Assembly: GCA_002403415.1 (NCBI GenBank)
Contig: DHHS01000123.1
Coordinates: 25,459-34,578 of the forward strand
Origin: Sphingomonas sp. UBA4766
GTDB lineage: Bacteria > Pseudomonadota > Alphaproteobacteria > Sphingomonadales > Sphingomonadaceae
Direction of reading: 5' to 3'
Length of the DNA stretch: 9,120 bases
Below, piece by piece: positions 1 through 5,563 of this stretch. Every line of letters begins with the position of its first letter. The first letter of the stretch is position 1. Position numbers and translations under genes: made by a program. A model generated the notes under the pieces. It was not told the DNA's origin and searched no databases. It saw only the letters and a list, made by a program, of their open reading frames with translations.

Positions 1-149
1 GCACGCCGAATTTCGGGCGCAAGTCGCTGAACGAGATCAAAGAAGTGCTGTCGTCGATGGGCCTTCGCCTGGGGATGGAGATTCCCGGTTGGCCGCCGGA
101 AAATATCGAGGAAATGGCCAAGAAGCTTGAACAGGAAATCATGGGGTAA
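1..149 (+). CDS. rpoA: RNA polymerase alpha subunit, C-terminal end (partial)
   Basis: The window opens inside this gene. The frame starting at base 3 gives 48 residues and a TAA stop at 147-149. It contains the NFGRKSLNEIKEVL motif of the alpha C-terminal domain, followed by GLRLGM and the WPPENI segment that precedes the C-terminus in alphaproteobacterial RpoA. This domain binds UP-element DNA and activators, and the full subunit nucleates assembly of RNA polymerase. The 5' part, including the N-terminal dimerisation domain, lies outside the window. rplQ follows 129 bp downstream on the same strand, as in the conserved alpha operon. Confidence 0.97.
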   Translation, partial: TPNFGRKSLNEIKEVLSSMGLRLGMEIPGWPPENIEEMAKKLEQEIMG

Positions 150-206
150 TCGTGGGTGGGCAGCATCGCTGTCCACCGAAGCGTTTTGCGACCATAAGGG
201 GTTTTG

Positions 207-258
207 GGCGGTGGCCCTTTCTGCACCGCCTGGCCGGGAGTGCCTCATACGGCTCCCG
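207..258 (+). promoter_or_regulatory. Two tandem stem-loops in the rpoA-rplQ spacer
   Basis: The first hairpin pairs GGCGGTG (207-213) with CACCGCC (224-230) around a 10-nt loop. The second pairs CGGGAG (235-240) with CTCCCG (253-258) and continues inward as CC/GG after a 2-nt bulge. Neither is followed by a T-run, so they are not intrinsic terminators. An alternative pairing, AAGGG (196-200) with CCCTT (215-219), would compete with the first stem. The second hairpin ends 8 nt before the rplQ ribosome binding site (AAGGA, 267-271). Possible roles are mRNA processing or stability, or control of L17 translation. The pairing is directly visible; the role is inference. Confidence 0.4.
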
Positions 259-278
259 AACGAACGAAGGACTAAACC

Positions 279-707
279 ATGCGTCACCGCGTTGGCGGCC
301 GTAAACTCTCGCGGACTTCGGCCCACCGCACTGCGCTTTTCCGCAACCTGTCGGCAGCACTCATCAAGCATGAGCAAATCACCACGACCCTGCCCAAGGC
401 GAAGGAACTGCGCCCCTATGTCGAAAAGCTGATCACGCTGGCGAAAAAGGGCGGGCTGTCGAACCGTCGGCTCGCGCATGCGCGGTTGCTCGACGAGGTG
501 CAGCTGGCGAAGCTGTTCGACGTGCTGGCGGCGCGCTATGCCGACCGCAATGGCGGCTATACCCGCATCATCAAGGCGGGACCCCGCGCGTCGGACGCGT
601 CGCCGATGGCGATCATCGAATTCGTTGACCGCGACGTCAGCGCAAAGGGGCAGGATTCCGGCCCCGTGGTGAGCGACGACGACAGCGCCTACGACGAAGC
701 CGCGTAA
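279..707 (+). CDS. rplQ: 50S ribosomal protein L17
   Basis: This gene encodes 142 residues of bL17, a large-subunit protein bound near the peptide exit tunnel. The N-terminus MRHRVGGRKLSRTSAHR and the following run through FRNLSAALIKHEQITTTLPKAKE are near-invariant in the family. The conserved core continues to about residue 118 (GPRASDASPMAIIEF). After it comes an acidic, poorly conserved tail, common in alphaproteobacteria, which are longer here than the E. coli protein (about 127 residues). The ATG at 279 has a good ribosome binding site, AAGGA at 267-271. It is the last gene of the alpha operon, and a strong terminator lies 36 bp after its stop. Confidence 0.98.
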   Translation: MRHRVGGRKLSRTSAHRTALFRNLSAALIKHEQITTTLPKAKELRPYVEKLITLAKKGGLSNRRLAHARLLDEVQLAKLFDVLAARYADRNGGYTRIIKAGPRASDASPMAIIEFVDRDVSAKGQDSGPVVSDDDSAYDEAA

Positions 708-743
708 CGCACCGCGGCACGCAACATTCTAGGGCTTCACAAA

Positions 744-778
744 GGAGTCGCAGGCGCTAGGCTTGCGGCTCCTTTTTT
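744..778 (+). terminator. Rho-independent terminator of the alpha operon
   Basis: A 12-bp stem forms between 744-755 (GGAGTCGCAGGC) and 761-772 (GCTTGCGGCTCC). Ten pairs are Watson-Crick and two are G-U; the loop GCTAG is 5 nt, and six T residues follow at 773-778. This fits an intrinsic terminator closing rpoA-rplQ. The next gene starts only 21 bp after the T-run. Confidence 0.93.
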
Positions 779-799
779 GCCGTTTTTCGGAGCCGTTCG

Positions 800-2941
800 A
801 TGCGCCTCATCCCGCCGCTTGTTGCTGCGCTGCCCCTGCTTGCCATTGCCGCTGCCCCGGCCCCGGAGATCAGCTTGAAATATCCTGAAACGCCGCGTGT
901 CGATGTGGTTGAAGAGCAATTTGGTGTGAAGGTCGCCGATCCCTATCGCTGGCTTGAGAGCGATGTCCGCACCGAGCCAAAGGTGCGCGCGTGGGTCGAC
1001 GCGCAAAATGCGGTAACGAGCGCGTATCTGGCAACGCTGCCCGGGCGCGACGCCTTCAAGGCGCGGATGAAGCAGCTTTACAGCTATGAACGCTTCGGCA
1101 CGCCGGTGCAGCAGGGCGGGCGCTATTTCTATACCCATAATAGCGGGCTGCAGAATCAGTCGGCGCTTTATGTGCGCGACAGCCTGAACGGCCCGGGCCG
1201 TGTGCTGATCGACCCCAATGGCTGGGCCAAGGACGGCGCGACGGCGCTTGCCGAATGGCGCCCGTCACCCGATGGCAAGAAGCTGCTCTACACGATTCAG
1301 GACGGCGGCAGCGATTGGCGGACGATGAAAGTGCTCGACGTCGCGACCGGGCAAACGTTCCCCGATACGATCGAATGGGTGAAGTTCACGGGCATCGGCT
1401 GGGCCAAGGATGCGTCGGGCTTTTATTACTCCGCATTTGACCCGCCGGTTGAAGGCGCCAAGTTTCAGGCGCTGAACGAAAATCAGAAAGTCTATTTCCA
1501 CCGGCTCGGCACGCCGCAATCGGCCGACCAGCTGGTTTATGCGACCCCCGATCACCCGCGCTATGGCCATGCCGCGTCGGTCACCGATGATGGCCGCTGG
1601 TTGATGATTACGACGACACAGGGGACCGACCGGCGTTATGAAATCACTGTCATCGACCTGAAGGCCCCGGGTACCAAACCGCGCACCGTGATAAAGGGGC
1701 TTAATTATGAATGGGCGCTGGCGGGCAATGTCGGCAGCAAATTCTATTTCAAGACCAACAACGGCGCGCCGCGGCTGCGGCTCGTCGCGATGGATGTCGC
1801 CACCGACAATCCGGTGCCGCAGCAAGTCATTGCCGAGGATAAGGCCAAGCTCGAAAGCGTGAACATCGTCGGAAATCAGATTTTCGCCGAATATCTGACC
1901 GATGTCAAAAGCGAGGTTCGGCGTTATTCGTTGAAAGGGCGGCGGCTGGGGATGGTGCCATTGCCGGGCATTGGCTCTGCCGGGGGCTTTGGTGGCGAAA
2001 TTGGCGATAGCGAGACGTTTTACAATTTCACCAGCTTTGCGATGCCGACATCGGTGTTTCATTACGACTTGAAGACGGGCCGCGTCACGCCCTGGGCCAT
2101 TCCGAAGGTCTATTTCAACCCGACTGATTTCAAGGTCGAGCAGGTGTTCTATCCGTCAAAGGACGGCACCCGCATTCCGATGTTCCTGGTCCGCAAGAAG
2201 ACAACGACCGGACCCGCCCCGACTTTGCTTTATGCCTATGGCGGGTTCAACATTTCGTCTTTACCCAGCTTCTCACCGACCCGGTTGGCGTGGATCGATG
2301 CCGGCGGGGTGCTGGCGGTCGCCAATATCCGCGGCGGCGGTGAATATGGCAGCGCTTGGCACGATGGCGGGCGGCTTCAGAACAAGCAGAATGTGTTCGA
2401 CGATTTCATTGCCGCGGGCGAATGGCTGAAAGCCAACAAGATCACCGGGCGCGATCAACTGGCGATTCAGGGCGGATCGAATGGCGGCTTGCTGGTCGGC
2501 GCGGTGGTTAATCAGCGGCCGGACCTGTTCGCTGCCGCGCTTCCGGCGGTCGGCGTGATGGATATGCTGCGTTTCGACCGGTTCACCGCCGGGCGATATT
2601 GGGTGGATGATTATGGCTATCCGTCGAAAGAGGCCGATTTCAAAACGTTGTTGGCCTATTCTCCCTATCACAATGTGAAGTCTGGGACTGCTTATCCGGC
2701 GATTCTGGCGACCACGGCGGATACTGATGACCGCGTCGTGCCGGGCCATACGTTCAAATACACCGCCGCGATCCAATCTGCCGATCTCGGCACCAAGCCG
2801 CGGCTGGTACGGATCGAAACCCGCGCCGGTCATGGCAGCGGCAAACCGACGGACAAAGTCATTGAGGAAGCCGCCGACCTCTGGGCATTTGCCGCCTATT
2901 GGACCGGGCTGAAGTTGGGGACGTCGGCGGCGGGGAATTAG
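800..2941 (+). CDS. Prolyl oligopeptidase (S9A), exported prolyl endopeptidase
   Basis: This 713-residue serine peptidase hydrolyses short peptides on the carboxyl side of proline. The first 19 residues form a signal peptide (Arg2, hydrophobic core, AAA before Pro20), so the enzyme is probably periplasmic. An N-terminal segment with DPYRWLE (about residues 49-55) and a seven-bladed propeller region are followed by the alpha/beta-hydrolase domain from about residue 450. The triad is visible: Ser560 in GGSNGG, Asp643 in DTDDRVVPGH, and His678 in RAGHGSGKP. GGGEYG is the usual S9A motif upstream of the serine. Length and motifs match bacterial prolyl endopeptidases, and the sequence closely resembles the Sphingomonas capsulata enzyme from memory. 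A ribosome binding site CGGAG (788-792) supports the ATG at 800. It sits directly behind the alpha-operon terminator, and no separate promoter is obvious. Confidence 0.95.
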   Translation: MRLIPPLVAALPLLAIAAAPAPEISLKYPETPRVDVVEEQFGVKVADPYRWLESDVRTEPKVRAWVDAQNAVTSAYLATLPGRDAFKARMKQLYSYERFGTPVQQGGRYFYTHNSGLQNQSALYVRDSLNGPGRVLIDPNGWAKDGATALAEWRPSPDGKKLLYTIQDGGSDWRTMKVLDVATGQTFPDTIEWVKFTGIGWAKDASGFYYSAFDPPVEGAKFQALNENQKVYFHRLGTPQSADQLVYATPDHPRYGHAASVTDDGRWLMITTTQGTDRRYEITVIDLKAPGTKPRTVIKGLNYEWALAGNVGSKFYFKTNNGAPRLRLVAMDVATDNPVPQQVIAEDKAKLESVNIVGNQIFAEYLTDVKSEVRRYSLKGRRLGMVPLPGIGSAGGFGGEIGDSETFYNFTSFAMPTSVFHYDLKTGRVTPWAIPKVYFNPTDFKVEQVFYPSKDGTRIPMFLVRKKTTTGPAPTLLYAYGGFNISSLPSFSPTRLAWIDAGGVLAVANIRGGGEYGSAWHDGGRLQNKQNVFDDFIAAGEWLKANKITGRDQLAIQGGSNGGLLVGAVVNQRPDLFAAALPAVGVMDMLRFDRFTAGRYWVDDYGYPSKEADFKTLLAYSPYHNVKSGTAYPAILATTADTDDRVVPGHTFKYTAAIQSADLGTKPRLVRIETRAGHGSGKPTDKVIEEAADLWAFAAYWTGLKLGTSAAGN

Positions 2942-2980
2942 CACGGGGAACGCAGCGGCGCGGGCCCCAACAAGCGAGCT

Positions 2981-3176
2981 AGGGTCCGAACCCAATCAGC
3001 CACTTGAAATTCGCTACAGACATTGATTCAGGGAGTCTGCGCTGAGGCAGGAGGCTTTGAGAATGTCGCGTTCGTTATCCTGGTTATCGGATGAAGCTTG
3101 GGCTGCCATCGAGCCGCACTTGCCGAAGAACCAGCTCTTGGCGCCGCACGTCGATAGTCGCAGGGTCCACGTCACC
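2981..3176 (+). mobile_element. Truncated IS5-family element, left end
   Basis: About 196 bp that appear to be the left part of an IS5-family insertion sequence: a leader, a strong ribosome binding site (AGGAGG, 3049-3054) and the beginning of the transposase gene. The left boundary is uncertain. I place it at the CTAG of 2979-2982, because GGGT-CCGA-ACCC just after it looks like an IS tip and IS5 relatives target TA-containing sites. The right side is cut off exactly at the inverted repeat of the IS3-family element at 3177. No matching right end is visible in the window, so the remainder has been lost. Confidence 0.5.
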
Positions 3177-3179
3177 TGA
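3063..3179 (+). pseudogene. IS5-family transposase, N-terminal fragment
   Basis: Thirty-eight codons beginning MSRSLSWLSDEAWAAIEPHL, the typical start of IS5-family transposases (DUF4096-type N-terminal domain). Similarity then weakens: the family usually reads NQPGARRVDDRRVISG, and here NQ is followed by LLAPHVDSRRV, aligned without a gap. The reading frame meets a TGA at 3177-3179 that is the first three bases of the neighbouring IS3 terminal repeat. The stop is therefore supplied by the other element, and the catalytic DDE domain is absent. It is not functional as a transposase. AGGAGG, 8 nt upstream of the ATG, could still drive translation of a 38-residue peptide. Confidence 0.75.
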
Positions 3180-3563
3180 CGTGCTCCCCTGATTGTTACC
3201 AGTCACCAGCGCCAAGCACTCCCGCGTGTAGTCATCGACCACGTACAGGATGCGGAACCTACGGCCGCAGATCAGGCTGTCGGAGACGAAGGCGAGCGAC
3301 CAACGCTGGTTGGGACCATCGGGCAGCACCATCGGTCTGCGCGTGCCCAACGCCCGCTTCCTCCCGCCACGGCGACGCACCCGCAAGCCCTCCTCTCGGT
3401 AGATGCGCAGGTGCTTCTTGTGGTTGGGTGTGATGCCCTCCCGCGCCAGCAGATAGCCCAGGCGGCGATAGCCGAACCGGCGACGCTCCGCCGCCCGCTC
3501 GCTCACCCCGCGATGCTCCCGGGCATGGGCGATGGCCTCCCGCTTGGCACCAGGCGTTGCCAT
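3084..3563 (-). pseudogene. IS3-family transposase OrfB, deleted and catalytically dead
   Basis: OrfB starts at an ATG (3561-3563) with MATPGAKREAIAH. It should carry the DDE integrase core, and three defects are visible. First, HRGVSER runs straight into AAERRRFGYRRL, although relatives have roughly 35-45 residues with a helix-turn-helix between these blocks; the junction is in frame. Second, the first catalytic Asp is Ala: the family reads RWSLDFV, and here it is RWSLAFV (codon GCC at 3291-3293). Third, after VVDDYTRECLALV the gene jumps to within about 15 bp of the terminal repeat, removing the second Asp and the Glu. The frame then leaves the element and stops in IS5 DNA at 3084-3086. The 159-residue product cannot be an active transposase. 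Confidence 0.87.
3177..3192 (+). repeat. IS3 terminal inverted repeat, orfB-side end
   Basis: TGACGTGCTCCCCTGA, the exact reverse complement of 3871-3886. The first three bases (TGA) form the stop codon of the truncated IS5 transposase frame on the plus strand. One more base (C at 3176, G at 3887) also pairs, probably by chance. Confidence 0.93.
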
Positions 3564-3823
3564 TTTTTTGATACCAGATCCTTCGGCACGGCATCGTCCA
3601 GCATCGCCTCGGCCAACAACTTCTTCAGCCGCGAGTTCTCCTCTTCGAGCGACCGCAGCCGCCGGGCCTCGGACACTTCCAGTCCCCCGAACTTCGACTT
3701 CCACTTGTAGAACGTCGCCGAGCTGATCCCGTGACGGCGGCAGACCTGCGCCGTCGCCATGCTCGCTTCCTGCGCCTTCAAGATCGCAATGATCTGCTCT
3801 TCGTTAAACCTGCTTCGCTGCAC
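3503..3823 (-). CDS. IS3-family transposase OrfA
   Basis: OrfA is the helix-turn-helix subunit of IS3 transposases and binds the element ends. The sequence contains RSRFNEEQIIAILKAQE, a helix-turn-helix around VCRRHGISSATFYKWK, the KFGG signature, and the leucine-zipper stretch LEEENSRLKKLLAEAMLDD that mediates assembly. I chose the GTG at 3821-3823 because relatives begin right before RSRF; the frame is open back to a TTG at 3856, which would add 11 unfamiliar residues. The frame looks intact. Near its 3' end it crosses an A7 run and continues to a stop at 3503-3505, overlapping orfB by about 60 bp. Confidence 0.85.
   Translation of the reverse strand: MQRSRFNEEQIIAILKAQEASMATAQVCRRHGISSATFYKWKSKFGGLEVSEARRLRSLEEENSRLKKLLAEAMLDDAVPKDLVSKKWQRLVPSGRPSPMPGSIAG
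3563..3569 (-). other. A7 slippery run for orfA-orfB frameshifting
   Basis: On the minus strand seven A residues are read as A AAA AAA TGG in the OrfA frame. A -1 slip moves the ribosome into the OrfB frame, which reads AAA AAA ATG. IS3 elements commonly make the OrfAB fusion this way. The site survives although the downstream orfB is wrecked. Confidence 0.6.
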
Positions 3824-3870
3824 ATCGTCCGAATCCTTGGCGTCAGACTCTACCAAAAAGCCGTCACATC

Positions 3871-3886
3871 TCAGGGGAGCACGTCA
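3871..3886 (-). repeat. IS3 terminal inverted repeat, orfA-side end
   Basis: On the plus strand TCAGGGGAGCACGTCA, a perfect partner of 3177-3192 with no mismatch over 16 bp. Read on the minus strand, its first bases TGA terminate the Rhs fragment that enters from the right. Inside the repeats the two ends diverge at once. Confidence 0.93.
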
Positions 3887-3970
3887 GTCGGTCTGCAGGA
3901 ACCAGCCGAGCTTCGGGGAATAAATGCGGGCCGAGTAATAATACATGCGGAGTTTCGGTATCCACGCTCG
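3887..3970 (-). pseudogene. Rhs/YD-repeat protein core fragment
   Basis: The minus strand encodes RAWIPKLRMYYYSARIYS then PKLGWFLQTD (start about 3970, last codon at 3887-3889). This is the end of the Rhs-associated core: relatives read roughly WxPELGxYYYKARxYSPxLGRFLQTDPIGY. The fragment stops exactly at QTD where the IS3 element begins, and the IS supplies the TGA stop. The sequence upstream in the same frame (3971-4087) does not look like Rhs. Only about 28 codons of a gene that normally spans kilobases remain, without its variable C-terminal toxin tip or any immunity gene in view. Base composition is more AT-rich here than in the neighbouring genes. Confidence 0.8.
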
Positions 3971-4096
3971 TGTCACAACAGCGTAACATGTCCGTGTCGC
4001 GCGTCCACCGGCCAGTCGGGGGACGATAGCCCGGCTTGGCGCTCGCCACGTAATCCTGCGCTTGCCCCCGCGCCGCCGACGCGGCAATTAGGGGTG
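3971..4096. other. Short spacer between the Rhs fragment and cysK
   Basis: These 126 bp are all that separates the mobile-DNA scar from cysK, so any dedicated cysK promoter must lie here or come from the scar. I see no convincing -35/-10 pair; TAACAT (3984-3989) is the best -10-like hexamer and has no good partner. The minus strand can be read as a short peptide with DYVASAKPGYRPPTGRW, which I do not recognise and cannot claim as a gene remnant. The ribosome binding site candidate AGGGG (4090-4094) is unusually close to the ATG at 4097. Confidence 0.4.
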
Positions 4097-5089
4097 ATGC
4101 ACACTGCTTCCACAACGCTTGCGCTTATCGGCAATACTCCGCTCGTTCGCCTGAAAGGGCCAAGCGATGCCAGCGGGGCCGAGATTTTCGCTAAGTGCGA
4201 ATTCGCCAATCCGGGCGCGTCGGTAAAGGACCGCGCCGCGCTCTCCATTGTCGAGGATGCCGAGGAGCGTGGGCTCATCAAAACCGGCGGCACGATTGTG
4301 GAGGGGACGGCGGGCAATACCGGCATTGGCCTCGCGCTCGTTGCCAATGCCAAGGGTTATCACACCATCATCGTCATGCCAGAGACGCAGAGCCGCGAGA
4401 AGATGGACACGCTGCGCGCGTTAGGGGCAACGCTGGTGCTGGTGCCAGCCGCGCCCTATTCCAATCCGTGTCATTTCGTGCACCAGAGCCGCCGGATTGC
4501 CGAGGAAACGCCCAATGCGGTTTGGGCCAATCAGTTTGACAATGTCGCCAATCGCCGCGCGCACATTACCGGCACGGCTGAGGAAATCTGGGCGCAGATG
4601 GACGGGCGGATCGATGGCTTTACCTGTGCGGCGGGCACCGGTGGTACGATTGCCGGGGTGGGGCTGGGGTTGAAGGCGCATGATCCGCGCGTCACTATCG
4701 CGCTCAGCGACCCGCATGGCGCTGCGCTATACAATTATTACGCGCATGGCGAGCTCAAGAGCGAGGGATCCTCGGTCGCCGAAGGGATCGGCCAGGGTCG
4801 GATTACCGCCAATCTGGAGGGCGCGCCGATCGACACGCAGTTCCGCGTTTCGGATGCCGACGGCATGTTCTGGGTCGAGCGGTTGCTGCGCGAAGAGGGG
4901 CTGTGTCTGGGCCTGTCGTCGGGCATCAATGTGGCGGGCGCGGTGGCGCTTGCCCGCACGCTCGGGCCGGGCAGCCGGGTGGTGACGATCCTGTGCGACA
5001 CCGGCTTTCGCTATCTATCGACGCTCTACAACCACGACTGGCTGGCGGCGAAGGGGTTGCCGATCCCGGCGCATCTCGAAGGGTCATAA
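4097..5089 (+). CDS. cysK: Cysteine synthase (O-acetylserine sulfhydrylase family)
   Basis: This 330-residue PLP enzyme of fold type II condenses O-acetylserine with sulfide to give cysteine in the cytoplasm. It begins with LIGNTPLVRL, the family start signature. Lys44 in GASVKDR is the PLP Schiff-base lysine; GTAGNTG (residues 70-76) is the substrate loop, here with Ala where E. coli CysK has TSGNTG; QFDN (146-149) and the phosphate loop GTGGT (180-184) are present. Near the C-terminus the segment is CDTGFRYLST (300-309) instead of SSGERYLST. These differences put it in a CysK-like subgroup, so a related beta-replacement activity is possible. The frame is open upstream into the IS, but homology starts at the ATG of 4097; GTG at 4094 is an alternative. 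The upstream region has been invaded by mobile DNA. Confidence 0.92.
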   Translation: MHTASTTLALIGNTPLVRLKGPSDASGAEIFAKCEFANPGASVKDRAALSIVEDAEERGLIKTGGTIVEGTAGNTGIGLALVANAKGYHTIIVMPETQSREKMDTLRALGATLVLVPAAPYSNPCHFVHQSRRIAEETPNAVWANQFDNVANRRAHITGTAEEIWAQMDGRIDGFTCAAGTGGTIAGVGLGLKAHDPRVTIALSDPHGAALYNYYAHGELKSEGSSVAEGIGQGRITANLEGAPIDTQFRVSDADGMFWVERLLREEGLCLGLSSGINVAGAVALARTLGPGSRVVTILCDTGFRYLSTLYNHDWLAAKGLPIPAHLEGS

Positions 5090-5100
5090 CGGCGCTGGTT

Positions 5101-5135
5101 CGACATTGACCGCAATGTCGGTTAGTCAATAGCGT
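5101..5135 (+). promoter_or_regulatory. Perfect palindrome overlapping a possible -35 box
   Basis: CGACATTG (5101-5108) and CAATGTCG (5113-5120) form a perfect 8-bp inverted repeat around ACCG, 12 bp after the cysK stop. TTGACC (5106-5111), a good -35 match, lies across its centre. With an 18-bp spacer the -10 would be TAGCGT (5130-5135), which is weak. No T-run follows the hairpin, so it is a poor intrinsic terminator. It may be an operator and promoter for the small gene at 5138, or a stem-loop at the end of the cysK transcript. Confidence 0.4.
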
Positions 5136-5137
5136 GT

Positions 5138-5422
5138 ATGGCGATGAAAAAGCCCGATGACACCGCGCAATCGGTTCAGCGCATCAAGGTTGGGATGACC
5201 GGCCTGGCGGTGGTTATGCTATTGATCGGGCTGGCCAGCGCGATTTTTAGTTCCGCAAGCGGCGACGGGCCGGTGACGGTGGCGGGCGGGGCAAAGGCTG
5301 ATCTGGTTGCCAATCAGGTGTTGAGTAATGATGCAGCGGCCGACCGTGAGCCGCTCGCCGAACTGGGCATCGCGCCAAGCACGACCGGCAATAGCGCGGC
5401 CGCGGACACGGCCAAACCATGA
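5138..5422 (+). CDS. Small single-pass membrane protein, function unknown
   Basis: I do not recognise a named family. The 94-residue product has a hydrophilic, charged N-terminus (residues 1-17), one transmembrane segment at about 19-40 (GMTGLAVVMLLIGLASAIF), then an Ala/Asp/Thr-rich, mildly acidic tail of about 50 residues with no cysteines. With Lys and Arg in the N-terminal stretch, a topology with the tail in the periplasm is likely. Codon usage resembles the neighbours, so it is probably a real gene. Neither ATG at 5138 nor ATG at 5144 (MKKPDD) has a visible Shine-Dalgarno sequence. It lies between cysK and the dcw control region, all plus strand. Confidence 0.75.
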   Translation: MAMKKPDDTAQSVQRIKVGMTGLAVVMLLIGLASAIFSSASGDGPVTVAGGAKADLVANQVLSNDAAADREPLAELGIAPSTTGNSAAADTAKP

Positions 5423-5447
5423 GCGGCCTCCGCCCCCTGATAGCCTT

Positions 5448-5493
5448 TGGGTCAAGTTGGGGAATTTGCCCCGCCGCGCGGGGAATCACGGGT
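5448..5493 (+). promoter_or_regulatory. Upstream MraZ-like operator array (GGG on plus strand)
   Basis: GGG tracts sit on one face of the helix: TGGGT (5448-5452), TGGGG (5458-5462), CGGGG (5479-5483) and CGGGT (5489-5493), with steps of 10, 21 and 10 bp. The first two form TGGGN-N5-TGGGN, the arrangement bound by MraZ in E. coli. A GC hairpin (5469-5474 with 5478-5483) fills the missing step. The array begins 26 bp after the small membrane-protein gene and lies 239-284 bp before the mraZ start. The spacing is directly visible; MraZ binding is inferred from the family. Confidence 0.6.
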
Positions 5494-5563
5494 ATTTGCC
5501 GCCGGTCTCAATCGAATTTGGTAGAACGCAGCATGAACGCCAAGGGCGCCCGTGCCAAGCTTT

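Larger units (their letters stand above)
3177..3886 (-). mobile_element. Internally deleted IS3-family element (IS407-like)
   Basis: A 710-bp element bounded by perfect 16-bp inverted repeats that start with TG, as IS3-family ends do. It carries an intact orfA and a heavily deleted orfB on the minus strand, where IS3 relatives are normally 1.2-1.5 kb. Flanking bases (CACC on the left, GTCG on the right) do not match, so there is no target duplication. The left flank is an IS5 fragment and the right flank an Rhs fragment. The element cannot move by itself: orfB lacks most of its catalytic domain. Its ends are perfect, so a full copy elsewhere might act on it in trans; that is inference. The IS407-group placement rests on the OrfA sequence. 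Confidence 0.88.

Noticed and set aside
1265..2062. Long minus-strand open frame inside the peptidase gene
   Set aside because: It is an antisense shadow of a GC-rich gene: no recognisable domain, and the plus-strand frame has complete family motifs.
3173..3890. Target site duplication around the IS3 element
   Set aside because: The four bases on each side (CACC and GTCG) do not match, and shifting the ends by one base gives only TC in common.
3731..4096. Open frame continuing upstream of cysK and giving a 452-residue protein
   Set aside because: The extra 122 codons run through the IS3 element and the Rhs fragment on the antisense strand. Cysteine synthase homology begins right after the ATG at 4097.
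5469..5483. GC-rich hairpin (CCCCGC/GCGGGG) after the small membrane-protein gene as a terminator
   Set aside because: There is no T-run after it and the loop is only 3 nt; it lies inside the phased GGG array, which explains it better.
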